A DNA stretch of 33,740 bases from Rhodoferax sp. (lineage in GTDB: Bacteria; Pseudomonadota; Gammaproteobacteria; Burkholderiales; Burkholderiaceae_C). Every line of letters starts with the position of its first letter. The first letter of the stretch is position 1. The translations under genes and the position numbers were made by a program. The notes beneath the pieces were generated by a model. That model saw nothing but the letters and a program-made list of their open reading frames with translations. It was not told the origin of the DNA and did not search any database. Positions 7,047 through 16,594 of the stretch are shown here, in pieces. The DNA lies in the NCBI GenBank assembly GCA_024235935.1, contig JACKLL010000022.1, positions 1 to 33,740 on the forward strand. The letters run 5' to 3'.

Positions 7047-7745
7047 TCAGGTCGGCTTGCGGGCCAGGATGAAAACCCGGATGTCCTTGCCACGGGTGCC
7101 GTGCCGCTCGACCGAGACGATCTCCAGACCCTGGCGGACGATGGCCGACTGCAGCCCTTGTGCGTCAAAGCACAGCACATGAGGGGCCTTGCCGATGGCA
7201 CGCATCAGGGGCAATGCGAGGTAGGGAATCAGCGGGTTCATCTCGGAGATGCAGGCCGTCTTGGAGATCAGCAGTCCGCCTGGCCGCAAGGCTTGTTTCG
7301 CGGCTGCCAGCGCACAGGAAAGGTCGGACACGAGATGGAGCAGATTGAAGGCCAGAACGACATCGAATTCGCCTTGCGCTGGCGTCGGTGCGTCGGCATC
7401 AGCCACCGCAAAACTCAGTTGCGGTATGGGCTTGGCCGCCAGCTTCTGTCGGGCGATGGCGATCATCCCCTCGGACACGTCTGTCGCCAACAGGCGCTGG
7501 GTATACGGCGCCAGACGCATGGCGGTGGTGCCGGTGCCACAGCCGATCTCCAGCACGCTCTGCTCGGTGGACAGCAATGCCTGTACGCGCCTGAGCGTGG
7601 CCTCGTAGCCCGGCATATCGGCGATCGGGGCTGCAGCGTACTTGCGCGCGGCGCGGTCCCAGAAGCGGGCTTTGCGGGCTTCCAGGCCCTTCGCATCCGG
7701 GGGACGCCTGGCCTGGGTGGACGGGGTGATGTGGGAGCGCGGCAT
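7047..7745 (-). CDS. Class I SAM-dependent methyltransferase
   Basis: This 232-residue protein has the SAM-binding motif I VLEIGCGTGTT, then LLATDVSEGMI (motif II-like acidic residue after beta-2), a FDVVLAFNLLHLV segment (motif IV) and LRPGGLLIS (motif V/VI), in the order and spacing of class I Rossmann-fold methyltransferases of the UbiE/small-molecule type. An N-terminal FWDRAARKYAAAPI segment, common in this subgroup, precedes motif I. The methyl acceptor is unknown. ATG at 7745 was chosen because AAGGA lies five to six bases upstream; a much longer open frame continues but without family-like sequence. It diverges from a LysR regulator about 75-105 bases away, which is the likely controller by analogy with other LysR pairs. 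Confidence 0.9.
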   Translation of the reverse strand: MPRSHITPSTQARRPPDAKGLEARKARFWDRAARKYAAAPIADMPGYEATLRRVQALLSTEQSVLEIGCGTGTTAMRLAPYTQRLLATDVSEGMIAIARQKLAAKPIPQLSFAVADADAPTPAQGEFDVVLAFNLLHLVSDLSCALAAAKQALRPGGLLISKTACISEMNPLIPYLALPLMRAIGKAPHVLCFDAQGLQSAIVRQGLEIVSVERHGTRGKDIRVFILARKPT

Positions 7746-7850
7746 GTGAATCCTTGAACGGGGCCCAAGCGGTGGGCAACACCTGAATGCTACCCATGCA
7801 ATCAGCAGCAGGGAACTGCGGTGAATTGCAGTGAAGATATACATTTGTGC

Positions 7851-8723
7851 ATGGATCAAATGGACTGGAACCAGCTCAAGGCGTTTCTGAAAACCGCCGA
7901 AACCGGATCGCTGTCGGCAGCCGCCCGCAAGCTCGGCTTGACCCAGCCCACCCTGAGTCGACAGGTGGCCGCCATCGAGCGGAGCATGGGCGTGACCCTG
8001 TTCGAGCGCGTGGGCAAGACCATGGTGCTCACGCCCACCGGGCTTGATCTGCTGGAGCACGCCCGCACCATGGGAGCGGCCGCGGATGCTCTGCGTCTGG
8101 CCGCTACTGGTCGCTCGGAAGCATTGGGTGGCGTGGTCTCGGTCTCGGCAAGCGACGCCGTGGCCGCCTGTCTGCTGCCCCCGCTGGTGCGGCGATTGCG
8201 CGAGCAGGAACCGGGGATTGCCATCGAGGTGATCTCTTCCAATGCACTCAGCGACCTGCTGCGTCGCGAGGCGGACATTGCCATTCGCCACGTCAAGCCC
8301 GAGCAACCAGATTTGATCGCACGGTTGATTCGCGAAACAACGGCGAACTTCTACGCATCCGAAAAATGGGTGACAGTCCACGGCAATCCGCGTACCGCAA
8401 CAGATGCGACCGATTTGCCTTTTGTCGGCTACGACCGCTCAGGCCAGTTTCTGACCTACCTGCGCCAGCACGGCTTGCCGGTGAGCGAAGAGAACTTCAG
8501 CTGCTACTGCGATCACACCGTGGCCCACTGGGCCTTGGTGCGTCATGGCATGGGCATCGGCGCCATGATGGATGAGATCGCGCGAGATACCCCGGGTATC
8601 GTCCGCGTGCTCGAAGAGGTGCCGCCCGTCAAATTCCCGATCTGGCTGGTCACCCACCGCGAACTGCGCACCTCACGCCGGATCAGGGTGGTGTTCGATA
8701 CGCTGGCACAAGGATTGGTTTGA
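7851..8723 (+). CDS. LysR-family transcriptional regulator
   Basis: This protein of about 290 residues has the LysR N-terminal winged helix-turn-helix (DWNQLKAFLKTAETGSLSAA, then RKLGLTQPTLSRQVAAIE) and a periplasmic-binding-like effector domain (from about residue 85, GVVSVSASDAVAACLLPP onward). It probably binds DNA as a tetramer and controls the divergent methyltransferase gene and itself. The start is uncertain: an ATG at 7851, one at 7860 next to the usual MDWNQL beginning, or a GTG at 7821, which has the best Shine-Dalgarno-like sequence (AGGGA, six bases before). The effector is unknown. Confidence 0.92.
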   Translation: MDQMDWNQLKAFLKTAETGSLSAAARKLGLTQPTLSRQVAAIERSMGVTLFERVGKTMVLTPTGLDLLEHARTMGAAADALRLAATGRSEALGGVVSVSASDAVAACLLPPLVRRLREQEPGIAIEVISSNALSDLLRREADIAIRHVKPEQPDLIARLIRETTANFYASEKWVTVHGNPRTATDATDLPFVGYDRSGQFLTYLRQHGLPVSEENFSCYCDHTVAHWALVRHGMGIGAMMDEIARDTPGIVRVLEEVPPVKFPIWLVTHRELRTSRRIRVVFDTLAQGLV

Positions 8724-8833
8724 TACCTTGTGCAGCCTTCAGGTGGACCCGGTATCGGCCTTCGGAAGGCGTTCGCTGTCGACGGCTTGCCGAGCCCCAA
8801 CCCTCTGAATACGCGCCGCATGAGCGCAACGGT

Positions 8834-8872
8834 CATCCGACCGTCACACTCCTGGCCAGGTTTCCCGGCTTG
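8834..8872 (-). pseudogene. Duplicate remnant of the glmS 3' end
   Basis: Read on the minus strand this is KPGNLARSVTVG followed by TGA, against KPRNLAKSVTVE at the true GlmS C terminus about 155 bases upstream. The DNA similarity covers about 40-45 bases, roughly three quarters identical, and stops abruptly; upstream codons are not GlmS-like. It lies on the same strand, downstream of the intact glmS. The end of glmS is a well-known attachment target (the Tn7 site lies here), so an old integration or a recombination scar is a reasonable explanation. Confidence 0.7.
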
Positions 8873-8899
8873 TGACTTCGGCCGGCCCTGCGGGCCTTG

Positions 8900-8916
8900 A
8901 CTTGGCTATGCCAAGT
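8900..8916. repeat. Short palindrome between the glmS remnant and glmS
   Basis: ACTTGGC and GCCAAGT flank a 3-base TAT centre, a perfect 7-bp inverted repeat. It lies in the 100 bases of non-coding sequence separating the two glmS tails. No function can be assigned. Confidence 0.35.
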
Positions 8917-8988
8917 TAGCCTGCGTCCCAAGCCACGCACTCGCGCGCGCCTGCGGCGCCAGCGCTTCGCGCTGCGAAAGTGTCACCG

Positions 8989-10857
<1,869 letters not shown>

Positions 10858-10897
10858 GGGTTGCTCCAGAAGTTGTGGCGCTGATCGTACGCGGTGT

Positions 10898-10996
10898 CAT
10901 GAAAAATATTCCGCCAAATTAGTCACAATTTTGATCATTCGTTTCATCATGGAACTCGAACGGATGAATATTCCATGTATCGTCGTTTCATGGAAC
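10898..10996. promoter_or_regulatory. Repeat-rich divergent promoter region of glmS and the Lrp-type gene
   Basis: This AT-rich stretch holds several repeats. CGTTTCAT followed by GGAAC occurs at 10940-10955 (with an extra CAT) and again at 10984-10996, the second overlapping the alternative start at 10990. AATATTCC occurs at 10906-10913 and inside a near-palindrome ATGAATATTCCAT (10964-10976). AT-rich palindromes of this kind are typical Lrp-family binding sites, so autoregulation and control of glmS are plausible. No single -35/-10 pair could be chosen with confidence. Confidence 0.45.
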
Positions 10997-11490
10997 AAAT
11001 CGAACTCGACGACATCGACCTGCGTTTGCTCGACGTGCTGCAGCAGGACGCTTCGCTGAGCAATGTGGAGCTGGCGCAAAAGGCCCTCACCTCCCCGCCC
11101 ACCTGCCTGCGCCGCCTCAAGCGCCTGCGCGAGGCCGGCGTCATCGAGCAGCAGGTGGCCGTGCTGTCAGCCGATCGGCTTGCGCCGGTGCTCGGCCATG
11201 GGTTGACCGCCATCGTCGAGATCGTGCTCGACCGCCAGGGCGCCGAACTGCTGGACCAGTTCGAGCAGCGGGTGGTGGGAGACGCCGCCGTCCAGCAGTG
11301 CTACCGGGTGTCGCCCGGGCCGGACTTCGTGCTGGTGGTCCATGCACGCGACATGCCCGACTACCACGCCATCGCGCAGCGTCTGTTCACGGTGGATGCG
11401 AACGTGCGCAACGTGAAGGCGTTCTTCAGTGTCAAGCGCGCCAAGTTCGGCGCGCAGCTGCCACTCAGGGCTGCGCCGGCGGCAATGTGA
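10975..11490 (+). CDS. Lrp/AsnC-family transcriptional regulator
   Basis: A 171-residue protein with the Lrp/AsnC plan: an N-terminal helix-turn-helix (LDDIDLRLLDVLQQDASLSN, then SPPTCLRRLKRLREAGVI, residues about 10-60) and a C-terminal RAM ligand-binding domain (about 75-160, including PGPDFVLVVHARDMPDY). Family members form octamers that bend DNA and often sense amino acids. Start alternatives are the ATG at 10975, with a GGATGA stretch upstream, and the ATG at 10990 (MEQIELDDID), which gives a more usual N terminus. Its 3' end overlaps the 3' end of the histidine kinase on the other strand by 26 bases. Confidence 0.93.
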   Translation: MYRRFMEQIELDDIDLRLLDVLQQDASLSNVELAQKALTSPPTCLRRLKRLREAGVIEQQVAVLSADRLAPVLGHGLTAIVEIVLDRQGAELLDQFEQRVVGDAAVQQCYRVSPGPDFVLVVHARDMPDYHAIAQRLFTVDANVRNVKAFFSVKRAKFGAQLPLRAAPAAM

Positions 11491-12256
11491 GGCTGATACA
11501 GCAGCCCTTGCCGGGTTCGCCCGTGGCGGCAATGAGACCACCATGGCGCTCGACCACCCGGCGCACCAGGGCCAGTCCGATGCCGATGCCTTCGTATTCC
11601 CGGGCACTGTGCAGGCTCTGGAACACGCGAAACAGCCGGTCCTGCAGGCGTGGATCGAAGCCCACGCCGTTGTCACGCAACTGGACCTCGACCCAGCCAT
11701 CGGAGCGGCACTGGCCACGGATCGAGACCACGGCCTGCGGGCACTTGCGGGTGAACTTGAGCGCATTGGCCAACAGCTGCACCAGCGCCTGGTGCAGGAG
11801 TGCCACATCCCCGTGAACCTGCGGCAGGTCCGGGGCGATTTGCCAATCGATATCGCGCCCCTGCGTCTGGTCCAGCAGCTGGTGGCGGATATCGTTGACC
11901 AATTGCAACAGGTCGACGTTGCCCGGCTGCAGTTCGGCACGCCCGATGCGTGAGAGCTCCAGCAGGCCGTCCATCAAGCGCCCCATCTGAGTGGCCGCGC
12001 CGAAGGCCTTGTCCAGGTGCGATGCGATCTCGGGGTCGGCGTCCACGCCCAGGTCTTCTCGGGCAATCCGGACAAAGGCGCTTACATGGCGCAGCGACGC
12101 ACGCAGGTCGTGCGACACCGAGTACGTGAAGTCTTCCATGGCCAGCCGCGCCTGCGCGAGTTCGCGCTCGAGTCGGGCCAGGCGCTGCGCGGTGTCTTCC
12201 GGTCCAGGGACAGCGCCCAGCGGCGCAGCATCACCCTGCGGCACCGGCGCGCTCAT
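11465..12256 (-). CDS. Soluble sensor histidine kinase (HisKA-HATPase)
   Basis: A protein of about 263 residues that should autophosphorylate on His49 in SVSHDLRAS and pass the phosphate to a response regulator. The dimerisation domain spans about residues 40-110 and is followed by the ATP-binding HATPase domain with N box LLANALKFT, G1 box DNGVGFD and G2 box GIGIGLALV. There is no transmembrane segment and only about 40 residues before the H box (charged, coiled-coil-like), so it lacks a sensor domain of its own. The H-box type matches phytochrome-like kinases. No response regulator is adjacent. The ATG at 12256 overlaps the glmU stop as ATGA, which favours this start over an ATG 18 bases upstream and suggests translational coupling to glmU. 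Confidence 0.9.
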   Translation of the reverse strand: MSAPVPQGDAAPLGAVPGPEDTAQRLARLERELAQARLAMEDFTYSVSHDLRASLRHVSAFVRIAREDLGVDADPEIASHLDKAFGAATQMGRLMDGLLELSRIGRAELQPGNVDLLQLVNDIRHQLLDQTQGRDIDWQIAPDLPQVHGDVALLHQALVQLLANALKFTRKCPQAVVSIRGQCRSDGWVEVQLRDNGVGFDPRLQDRLFRVFQSLHSAREYEGIGIGLALVRRVVERHGGLIAATGEPGKGCCISLTLPPAQP

Positions 12257-13668
12257 TTCCGGGGGCGTTTCCATCCGGGAATCGATACCTGCTTGCCCCG
12301 GGCCACGCTGAGCGTTTCGGGTGCGGTGTCCTTGGAGATCGTCGATCCGCCGCCGATGGTGCCACCTGCGCCGATGGTCACCGGTGCAATCAGCACGCAG
12401 TTGCTGCCCACGTGTACGTCGGCTTCGATCGTCGTGCGGTGCTTGAACGCGCCGTCATAGTTGGCGGTGATGCTGCCGGCGCCGTAGTTGACACGCTCGC
12501 CCACCGTCGCATCGCCCAGGTAGGCCAGATGGTTGGCCTTGGCGCCGCGGGCCAGTGTGGAGTTCTTGACCTCGACGAAGTTCCCGATATGCACCTGCGG
12601 CCCCAGGTCGGCGCCAGGGCGCAGGCGCGCGAACGGCCCGATCAGCGCGCCTTCGCCCACCTTCACGCCCTGCTTTTCTCCGTCGATATGGGTGAACGGA
12701 TGGATCACCGCGCCAGCGGCAATCTGCGCATTGGCGATCACGCAGTTGGCGCCGATGCGTACATCGTCGCCCAGCACGACCTTGCCCTCGAAGATGCAGT
12801 TCACATCGATCGCCACGTCCTGCCCGCACTGCAGATCGCCGCGCAGGTCGAACCGGGCCGGGTCGGCGATACGCACGCCCTGCTCCATCAGCCGGTTCGC
12901 CTGGCGCAACTGGCAGGCCCGCTCGAGCTCGGCCAGTTGCACCGGGCTGTTGACACCGGCCACCTGTACCGCATCGGTGATGCGGTGTGCCAGCACCGGC
13001 ACGCCGTCGGCCACGGCAAAGCGGACGATGTCGGTCAGGTAGTACTCCTTCTGCGCGTTGTTGTTGTCCAGCCGGGCCAGCCAGGTCTTGAGCAGTCGCG
13101 CCGGCACCGCCATGATGCCGCTGTATATCTCGCGAATCGCCAGTTGCTCCGCGCTGGCGTCCTTCTGCTCGACGATGGCGCGCACCGGCGCGTTGTCGCC
13201 GCCGCCGTCACGCACGATACGCCCGTAGCCCATGGGGTTGTCCAGCTGCAAGGTGAGCAGGGCCAGCTTGTCGCCCTCGCTCAGGGCGATCAGCTCGCGC
13301 AGCGTCTGCACCTGGGTCAGCGGCACGTCGCCGCTGAGCACCACCACGATGCCGTCGTCCGGCAGCACCGGCATCGCCTGCTGCACCGCATGGCCGGTGC
13401 CGAGCTGCGGCTCCTGGCGCACACATTGCAATTGAAGCCCCGCACCGACACCGCTGTCGGGACCGCAGGCGGCCTCGACCTGCTCGGCGCCGTGGCCGGT
13501 GATCAGGACCGCATGGCGCGCGCCAACCTCGGCCGCAGTGGCCAATACATGGTGCACCAGTGCACGCCCCGCCAGGGGATGCAATACTTTGGGAAGCTTG
13601 CTTTTCATGCGGGTGCCCTTGCCCGCTGCCATGATCACCACATCCACCATGCCCACACCTGCTGCCAT
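12253..13668 (-). CDS. glmU: Bifunctional UDP-N-acetylglucosamine pyrophosphorylase / glucosamine-1-phosphate N-acetyltransferase, GlmU
   Basis: GlmU acetylates glucosamine-1-phosphate and then uridylates it to UDP-GlcNAc, the steps that complete the pathway begun by the nearby glmS. The N-terminal nucleotidyltransferase domain has AAGKGTRMKSKLPKVLHPLAG, QLGTGHA and LSGDVPL. The C-terminal left-handed beta-helix acetyltransferase has many hexapeptide repeats (for example IGANCVIANAQIAAGAVI) and the conserved GAKANHLAYLGDA and NYGAGSITANYDG. The length, about 465-471 residues, is normal. Start choice: ATG at 13668 or at 13650 (MVDVVIMAAG); both have weak ribosome binding sites. The start region overlaps head-to-head with the lipoprotein gene on the plus strand. 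Confidence 0.97.
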   Translation of the reverse strand: MAAGVGMVDVVIMAAGKGTRMKSKLPKVLHPLAGRALVHHVLATAAEVGARHAVLITGHGAEQVEAACGPDSGVGAGLQLQCVRQEPQLGTGHAVQQAMPVLPDDGIVVVLSGDVPLTQVQTLRELIALSEGDKLALLTLQLDNPMGYGRIVRDGGGDNAPVRAIVEQKDASAEQLAIREIYSGIMAVPARLLKTWLARLDNNNAQKEYYLTDIVRFAVADGVPVLAHRITDAVQVAGVNSPVQLAELERACQLRQANRLMEQGVRIADPARFDLRGDLQCGQDVAIDVNCIFEGKVVLGDDVRIGANCVIANAQIAAGAVIHPFTHIDGEKQGVKVGEGALIGPFARLRPGADLGPQVHIGNFVEVKNSTLARGAKANHLAYLGDATVGERVNYGAGSITANYDGAFKHRTTIEADVHVGSNCVLIAPVTIGAGGTIGGGSTISKDTAPETLSVARGKQVSIPGWKRPRK

Positions 13669-14572
13669 ATCGGGTTCCCGTCACCTGGTTAAGTCCTGGA
13701 GCCGGATTATCCGTCTGCTGCTGGCGGCCTCGGTTCTGGCCCTGCTGGGCGGCTGCAGCGCGATCAAGCTGGCCTACAACAACCTGCCCGACCTGGGCTA
13801 TTGGTGGGTCGACGGCTACGCTGATCTGAACGAGGTGCAGTCCCTGCAATTGCGCGCCGACCTGGCCAGCCTGCACGCGTGGCACCGCAAAAACGAGCTG
13901 CCGCGGATTGCGGACCTGCTGCAACAGATGCAGAAGTCGGCCACCGCCGACGCCACGCCGGAGCAGGTGTGCAGCCTGTACGGCGATATCCGCAACCGGT
14001 TCGACGCGGTGGTCGCACAGGCCGAACCCGGTGCGCTGGCCCTGGCCATGCGCCTGACGCCGGCGCAGCTGCAGCACCTGCAGGCGCGCTTCGACAAGGG
14101 CAACAAGGAATGGCGCCGCACGCGGATGACGGCCGAGCGGTCGGAGCGGCTGGACAGGCGACTCTCGTCCGAGGTGGATCGCGCCGAGGACTTCTACGGA
14201 ACGCTGGGCGAGCGCCAGCGCAAGGTTCTACAGGACGCCATCGCGGTGTCGAGCATGGACCCGCAGCGCATGTATACCGAGCGTCTGCGGCGCCAGCAGG
14301 ATCTGGTGGCCACCTTGCGTGCCATTGCGCCGGGCCTGGGCGCGCCCGCCATGGAGCCGGCGCAGGCCATGGCGGCTTTGCGTGGCTATTGGGAGCGCAC
14401 GGTGCGCTCACCCGACCCGCTGTACCGCAGCCAGGCCGAGGCGGCCGTCCAGGAGAACTGCACCACCTACGCCCGCCTGCACAACAGCACCACGCCCGAG
14501 CAACGGGCCCGGGCCGCAGCCCGGCTGGCGGCCTACGCGCGCGACGCGCGGGAGCTGGCGGCACAGCGTTGA
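13649..14572 (+). CDS. DUF6279-like lipoprotein
   Basis: A 307-residue predicted outer- or inner-membrane lipoprotein of unknown function. A basic N-region (RHLVKSWSRIIR) is followed by a hydrophobic stretch and the lipobox LLGGC, with the lipidated Cys at about residue 36. The mature part begins SAIKLAYNNLPDLGYWWVDGY, which is the recognisable start of this proteobacterial family, and is otherwise helical and rich in Arg, Gln and Ala. The ATG at 13649 shares bases with one of the possible glmU start codons on the other strand; the ATG at 13631 is an alternative that would overlap more. There is no clear ribosome binding site. The function cannot be deduced. Confidence 0.85.
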   Translation: MPTPAAISGSRHLVKSWSRIIRLLLAASVLALLGGCSAIKLAYNNLPDLGYWWVDGYADLNEVQSLQLRADLASLHAWHRKNELPRIADLLQQMQKSATADATPEQVCSLYGDIRNRFDAVVAQAEPGALALAMRLTPAQLQHLQARFDKGNKEWRRTRMTAERSERLDRRLSSEVDRAEDFYGTLGERQRKVLQDAIAVSSMDPQRMYTERLRRQQDLVATLRAIAPGLGAPAMEPAQAMAALRGYWERTVRSPDPLYRSQAEAAVQENCTTYARLHNSTTPEQRARAAARLAAYARDARELAAQR

Positions 14573-14634
14573 CGTACCCGGTGCAGCACAACGCTGTCAC
14601 CCCCCAAAAGCGTGACGTGGCCGACTCGGCCATT

Positions 14635-14651
14635 TGTAAAGCCTTGTTACA
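14635..14651 (+). promoter_or_regulatory. Inverted repeat in the promoter region of the CRP/FNR gene
   Basis: TGTAA (14635-14639) and TTACA (14647-14651) are inverted repeats separated by seven bases, 43 bases before the regulator's start. The layout resembles a CRP/FNR-family half-site pair (TGTGA-N6-TCACA) with a one-base longer spacer, so autoregulation is possible but not shown. Confidence 0.35.
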
Positions 14652-14693
14652 GTAAACGCGCAACCGTCCGCCATCACAACAAGGAGGAGACCC

Positions 14694-15344
14694 ATGCAGA
14701 ACGAGCTGGACTTGTTCGTTGCCAACCAGGACCACCCGGCCACGCTGCGCAAGCTGGCGACACGGGGCGATCTGCGGCGCTTTCGCAAGGGCAGCATCCT
14801 GATCCACGAGGGAGATCTCGGCGATACCCTTTTCATCATGCTCAAGGGCCGCGTCAAGGTCTATTGCATGGACGAGCATGCGCGCGAGATCACCTTCGGC
14901 ATCTTCGGCCCCGGCGAATACGTCGGCGAAATGGCGCTCGATGGCGGTCCGCGCTCGGCCAGTGTCATCACGCTGGAGCCCACGGTGTGCGCGGTAGTGC
15001 GCCGACAGGAGATCCTGGCCTTCATCGGGGAATGTCCGGAGTTCTCGTTCGAGATGCTGTCCAAGGTGATCCACCGGCTGCGCCTGGCCACGCGGGATGC
15101 ACGCAACCTGGCCTTCATCGACGTCTACGGGCGTCTGACCCGCCTGCTCAACGAACTGGCGCTGCCGCAGCCCGGGGACCGTCGCCGGATCCCGGAGCGC
15201 ATCACCCACCAGGAAATCGCCAGCCGCGTGGGCTGCAGCCGCGAAATGGTCAGCCGCATCCTCAAGGACCTGAGCCTGGGCGGCTACCTGGCGGTGGAGG
15301 AGCAACATATCGTGCTGTTCGGCAAGCTGCCGCAGCGCTGGTAA
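14694..15344 (+). CDS. CRP/FNR-family transcriptional regulator
   Basis: A 216-residue regulator. The cyclic-nucleotide-binding beta-roll covers about residues 15-120, with GDLGDTLFIMLKGRVKVY and the phosphate-binding-cassette-like GEYVGEMALDGGPRSAS, whose Gly-Glu and Arg-Ser residues suggest cAMP or a related ligand may bind. A dimerisation helix follows, then a winged helix-turn-helix with THQEIASRVGCSREMVSRIL (about 167-186). There is no N-terminal cysteine cluster, so it is not an FNR-type oxygen sensor. The start has an excellent AAGGAGG at 14682-14688. It lies between a lipoprotein and a LuxR-type regulator and is probably its own transcription unit. Confidence 0.95.
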   Translation: MQNELDLFVANQDHPATLRKLATRGDLRRFRKGSILIHEGDLGDTLFIMLKGRVKVYCMDEHAREITFGIFGPGEYVGEMALDGGPRSASVITLEPTVCAVVRRQEILAFIGECPEFSFEMLSKVIHRLRLATRDARNLAFIDVYGRLTRLLNELALPQPGDRRRIPERITHQEIASRVGCSREMVSRILKDLSLGGYLAVEEQHIVLFGKLPQRW

Positions 15345-15496
15345 GTCGCCGCAGCGGCGCCGCCAAGGTGCATGCGTCACAAGATTCGTGGGTCAGGCGC
15401 ACTTTGCAGGGCGGGCGCCGGTTTCTACCCTTGAACCCACGTACCTTGCAGGACCGCCATCGCGGTCCGGGTGCGAAAACCAGGGGAGAACACGCC

Positions 15497-16243
15497 ATGG
15501 CACATGCAGACGACGCATCCGCGAACCCGCAACCCTCGGCTGCGACGCGGCCATCCATCACACACACCTTCGACTTGTCCGAGTTGCGCCTGCTGCGCCA
15601 GACGCTCAACCTGGTCGACTATGGCATGGTGGTGGTGGATGCGGACAGCGGCACCGTCCAGTTCGCCAATGCGCAAGGCCAGGCCGCGTTGCAGGCGCCG
15701 GGCGGCGCCGAAGCCTCGCTGCGTCCCGGCCATGGCCTGCGGATGCTGCACGGTCGCGTCATCGCCTATCGGCCCTCGGACACCGAGCAGCTGCGCCGGG
15801 CCCTCGAGCGCACGAAGTCCGGCCTGCGCGATTTCCTGTGCCTGGGCGACGGCGGCCAGGCCGCCGCGGTGGCCGTGCTGCCGCTGGGCGGGCAGCCATC
15901 GGCGGCCCAAGCTCATGCGCATCCGGCGCTGGGCTCGGCCATCCCTGAGAGCTACGCACTGCTGGTGTTTGCCAAGCAGCACCTGTGCGACGACTCCACC
16001 ATGGCGCTGTTCGCCCGCGAGCGGGGCCTCACCAGCGCAGAGGGTCAAGTACTGGCCCAGGTCTGCAAGGGGCTGCGACCGGCACAGATCGCCAGCAACC
16101 ATGGCGTGCGCATTTCCACCGTGCGCACGCAGCTGCGAAGCATCCGCATGAAGACCTGCAGCGAGACCATTCGCGACCTGGTGCAGAAGGTGTCGGTGCT
16201 GCCGCCGATGGCACGCCAGATGCCGGGGCAGTTGCTAGGATGA
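15497..16243 (+). CDS. LuxR-type helix-turn-helix regulator
   Basis: A 248-residue protein. The N-terminal part (about 25-160) contains LNLVDYGMVVVDADSGTVQFANAQGQAAL, which reads like a PAS-type sensory domain. The C-terminal LuxR/FixJ DNA-binding domain (about 175-235) has RGLTSAEGQVLAQVCKGL, then PAQIASNHGVRISTVRTQLR. The ATG at 15497 is supported by GGGGAG at 15483-15488; a longer open frame upstream is unrelated. The gene follows the CRP/FNR gene by about 150 bases in the same direction. No receiver domain is present, so it is not a classical response regulator. Its ligand and targets are unknown. Confidence 0.88.
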   Translation: MAHADDASANPQPSAATRPSITHTFDLSELRLLRQTLNLVDYGMVVVDADSGTVQFANAQGQAALQAPGGAEASLRPGHGLRMLHGRVIAYRPSDTEQLRRALERTKSGLRDFLCLGDGGQAAAVAVLPLGGQPSAAQAHAHPALGSAIPESYALLVFAKQHLCDDSTMALFARERGLTSAEGQVLAQVCKGLRPAQIASNHGVRISTVRTQLRSIRMKTCSETIRDLVQKVSVLPPMARQMPGQLLG

Positions 16244-16328
16244 AGGACATCCCCCGTCTGTCCGGTCTCACTGCGTGTAGACCGGCCGAGTCGTGGCGCT
16301 GCCAGAGGCAGGCGCCCCTTCGGCCCGT

Positions 16329-16352
16329 CCAAGCCTGCGCAGGCAGGCTTGG
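16329..16352. terminator. Perfect 10-bp hairpin downstream of the LuxR-type gene
   Basis: CCAAGCCTGC (16329-16338) pairs perfectly with GCAGGCTTGG (16343-16352) around a GCAG loop. There is no T-run, so termination would have to be intrinsic-like or processing-related. Confidence 0.55.
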
Positions 16353-16385
16353 AGCCGCGGGCCTCAGCCCCACTGAGGGGCGGGC

Positions 16386-16405
16386 CGGCCGCTTCGGAGC
16401 GGCCG
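16386..16405. terminator. Second GC-rich hairpin
   Basis: CGGCCGCT (16386-16393) and AGCGGCCG (16398-16405) form an 8-bp stem with a TCGG loop, 33 bases after the previous hairpin. It may serve the opposing MBL-fold gene. Confidence 0.45.
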
Positions 16406-16594
16406 TGCGCGGCGGCCCCTTGACATTTCAGAACCTGCGGATGGCGCGCAGCCCCACGGAGCAACTGATATGAGGCATGAGGCGCGCTGGCAGGCCTTTG
16501 CGGGGCCCGGCCGGGTGGGCGCTTGCCGCACCCGCCGCGACGCCGCAGCGCGCGACGCAATCCTTCCCAACGGGCGCCAACACGCCCGCGCCGT

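Larger units (their letters stand above)
16244..16594. other. Intergenic region between convergent genes with strong hairpins
   Basis: No gene is recognised here. The region is very GC-rich and holds at least two perfect stem-loops (16329-16352 and 16386-16405), consistent with the 3' ends of the LuxR-type gene and the opposing MBL-fold gene. The remainder to 16594 shows nothing I can assign. Confidence 0.5.

Noticed and set aside
10858..10974. glmS ribozyme or riboswitch upstream of glmS
   Set aside because: The leader is too short and shows no ribozyme-like core; glmS ribozymes are known mainly from Gram-positive bacteria.
14612..15496. Upstream extension of the LuxR-type gene across the CRP/FNR gene
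   Set aside because: The longer frame overlaps a well-supported regulator gene in another phase; the ATG at 15497 has its own ribosome binding site.
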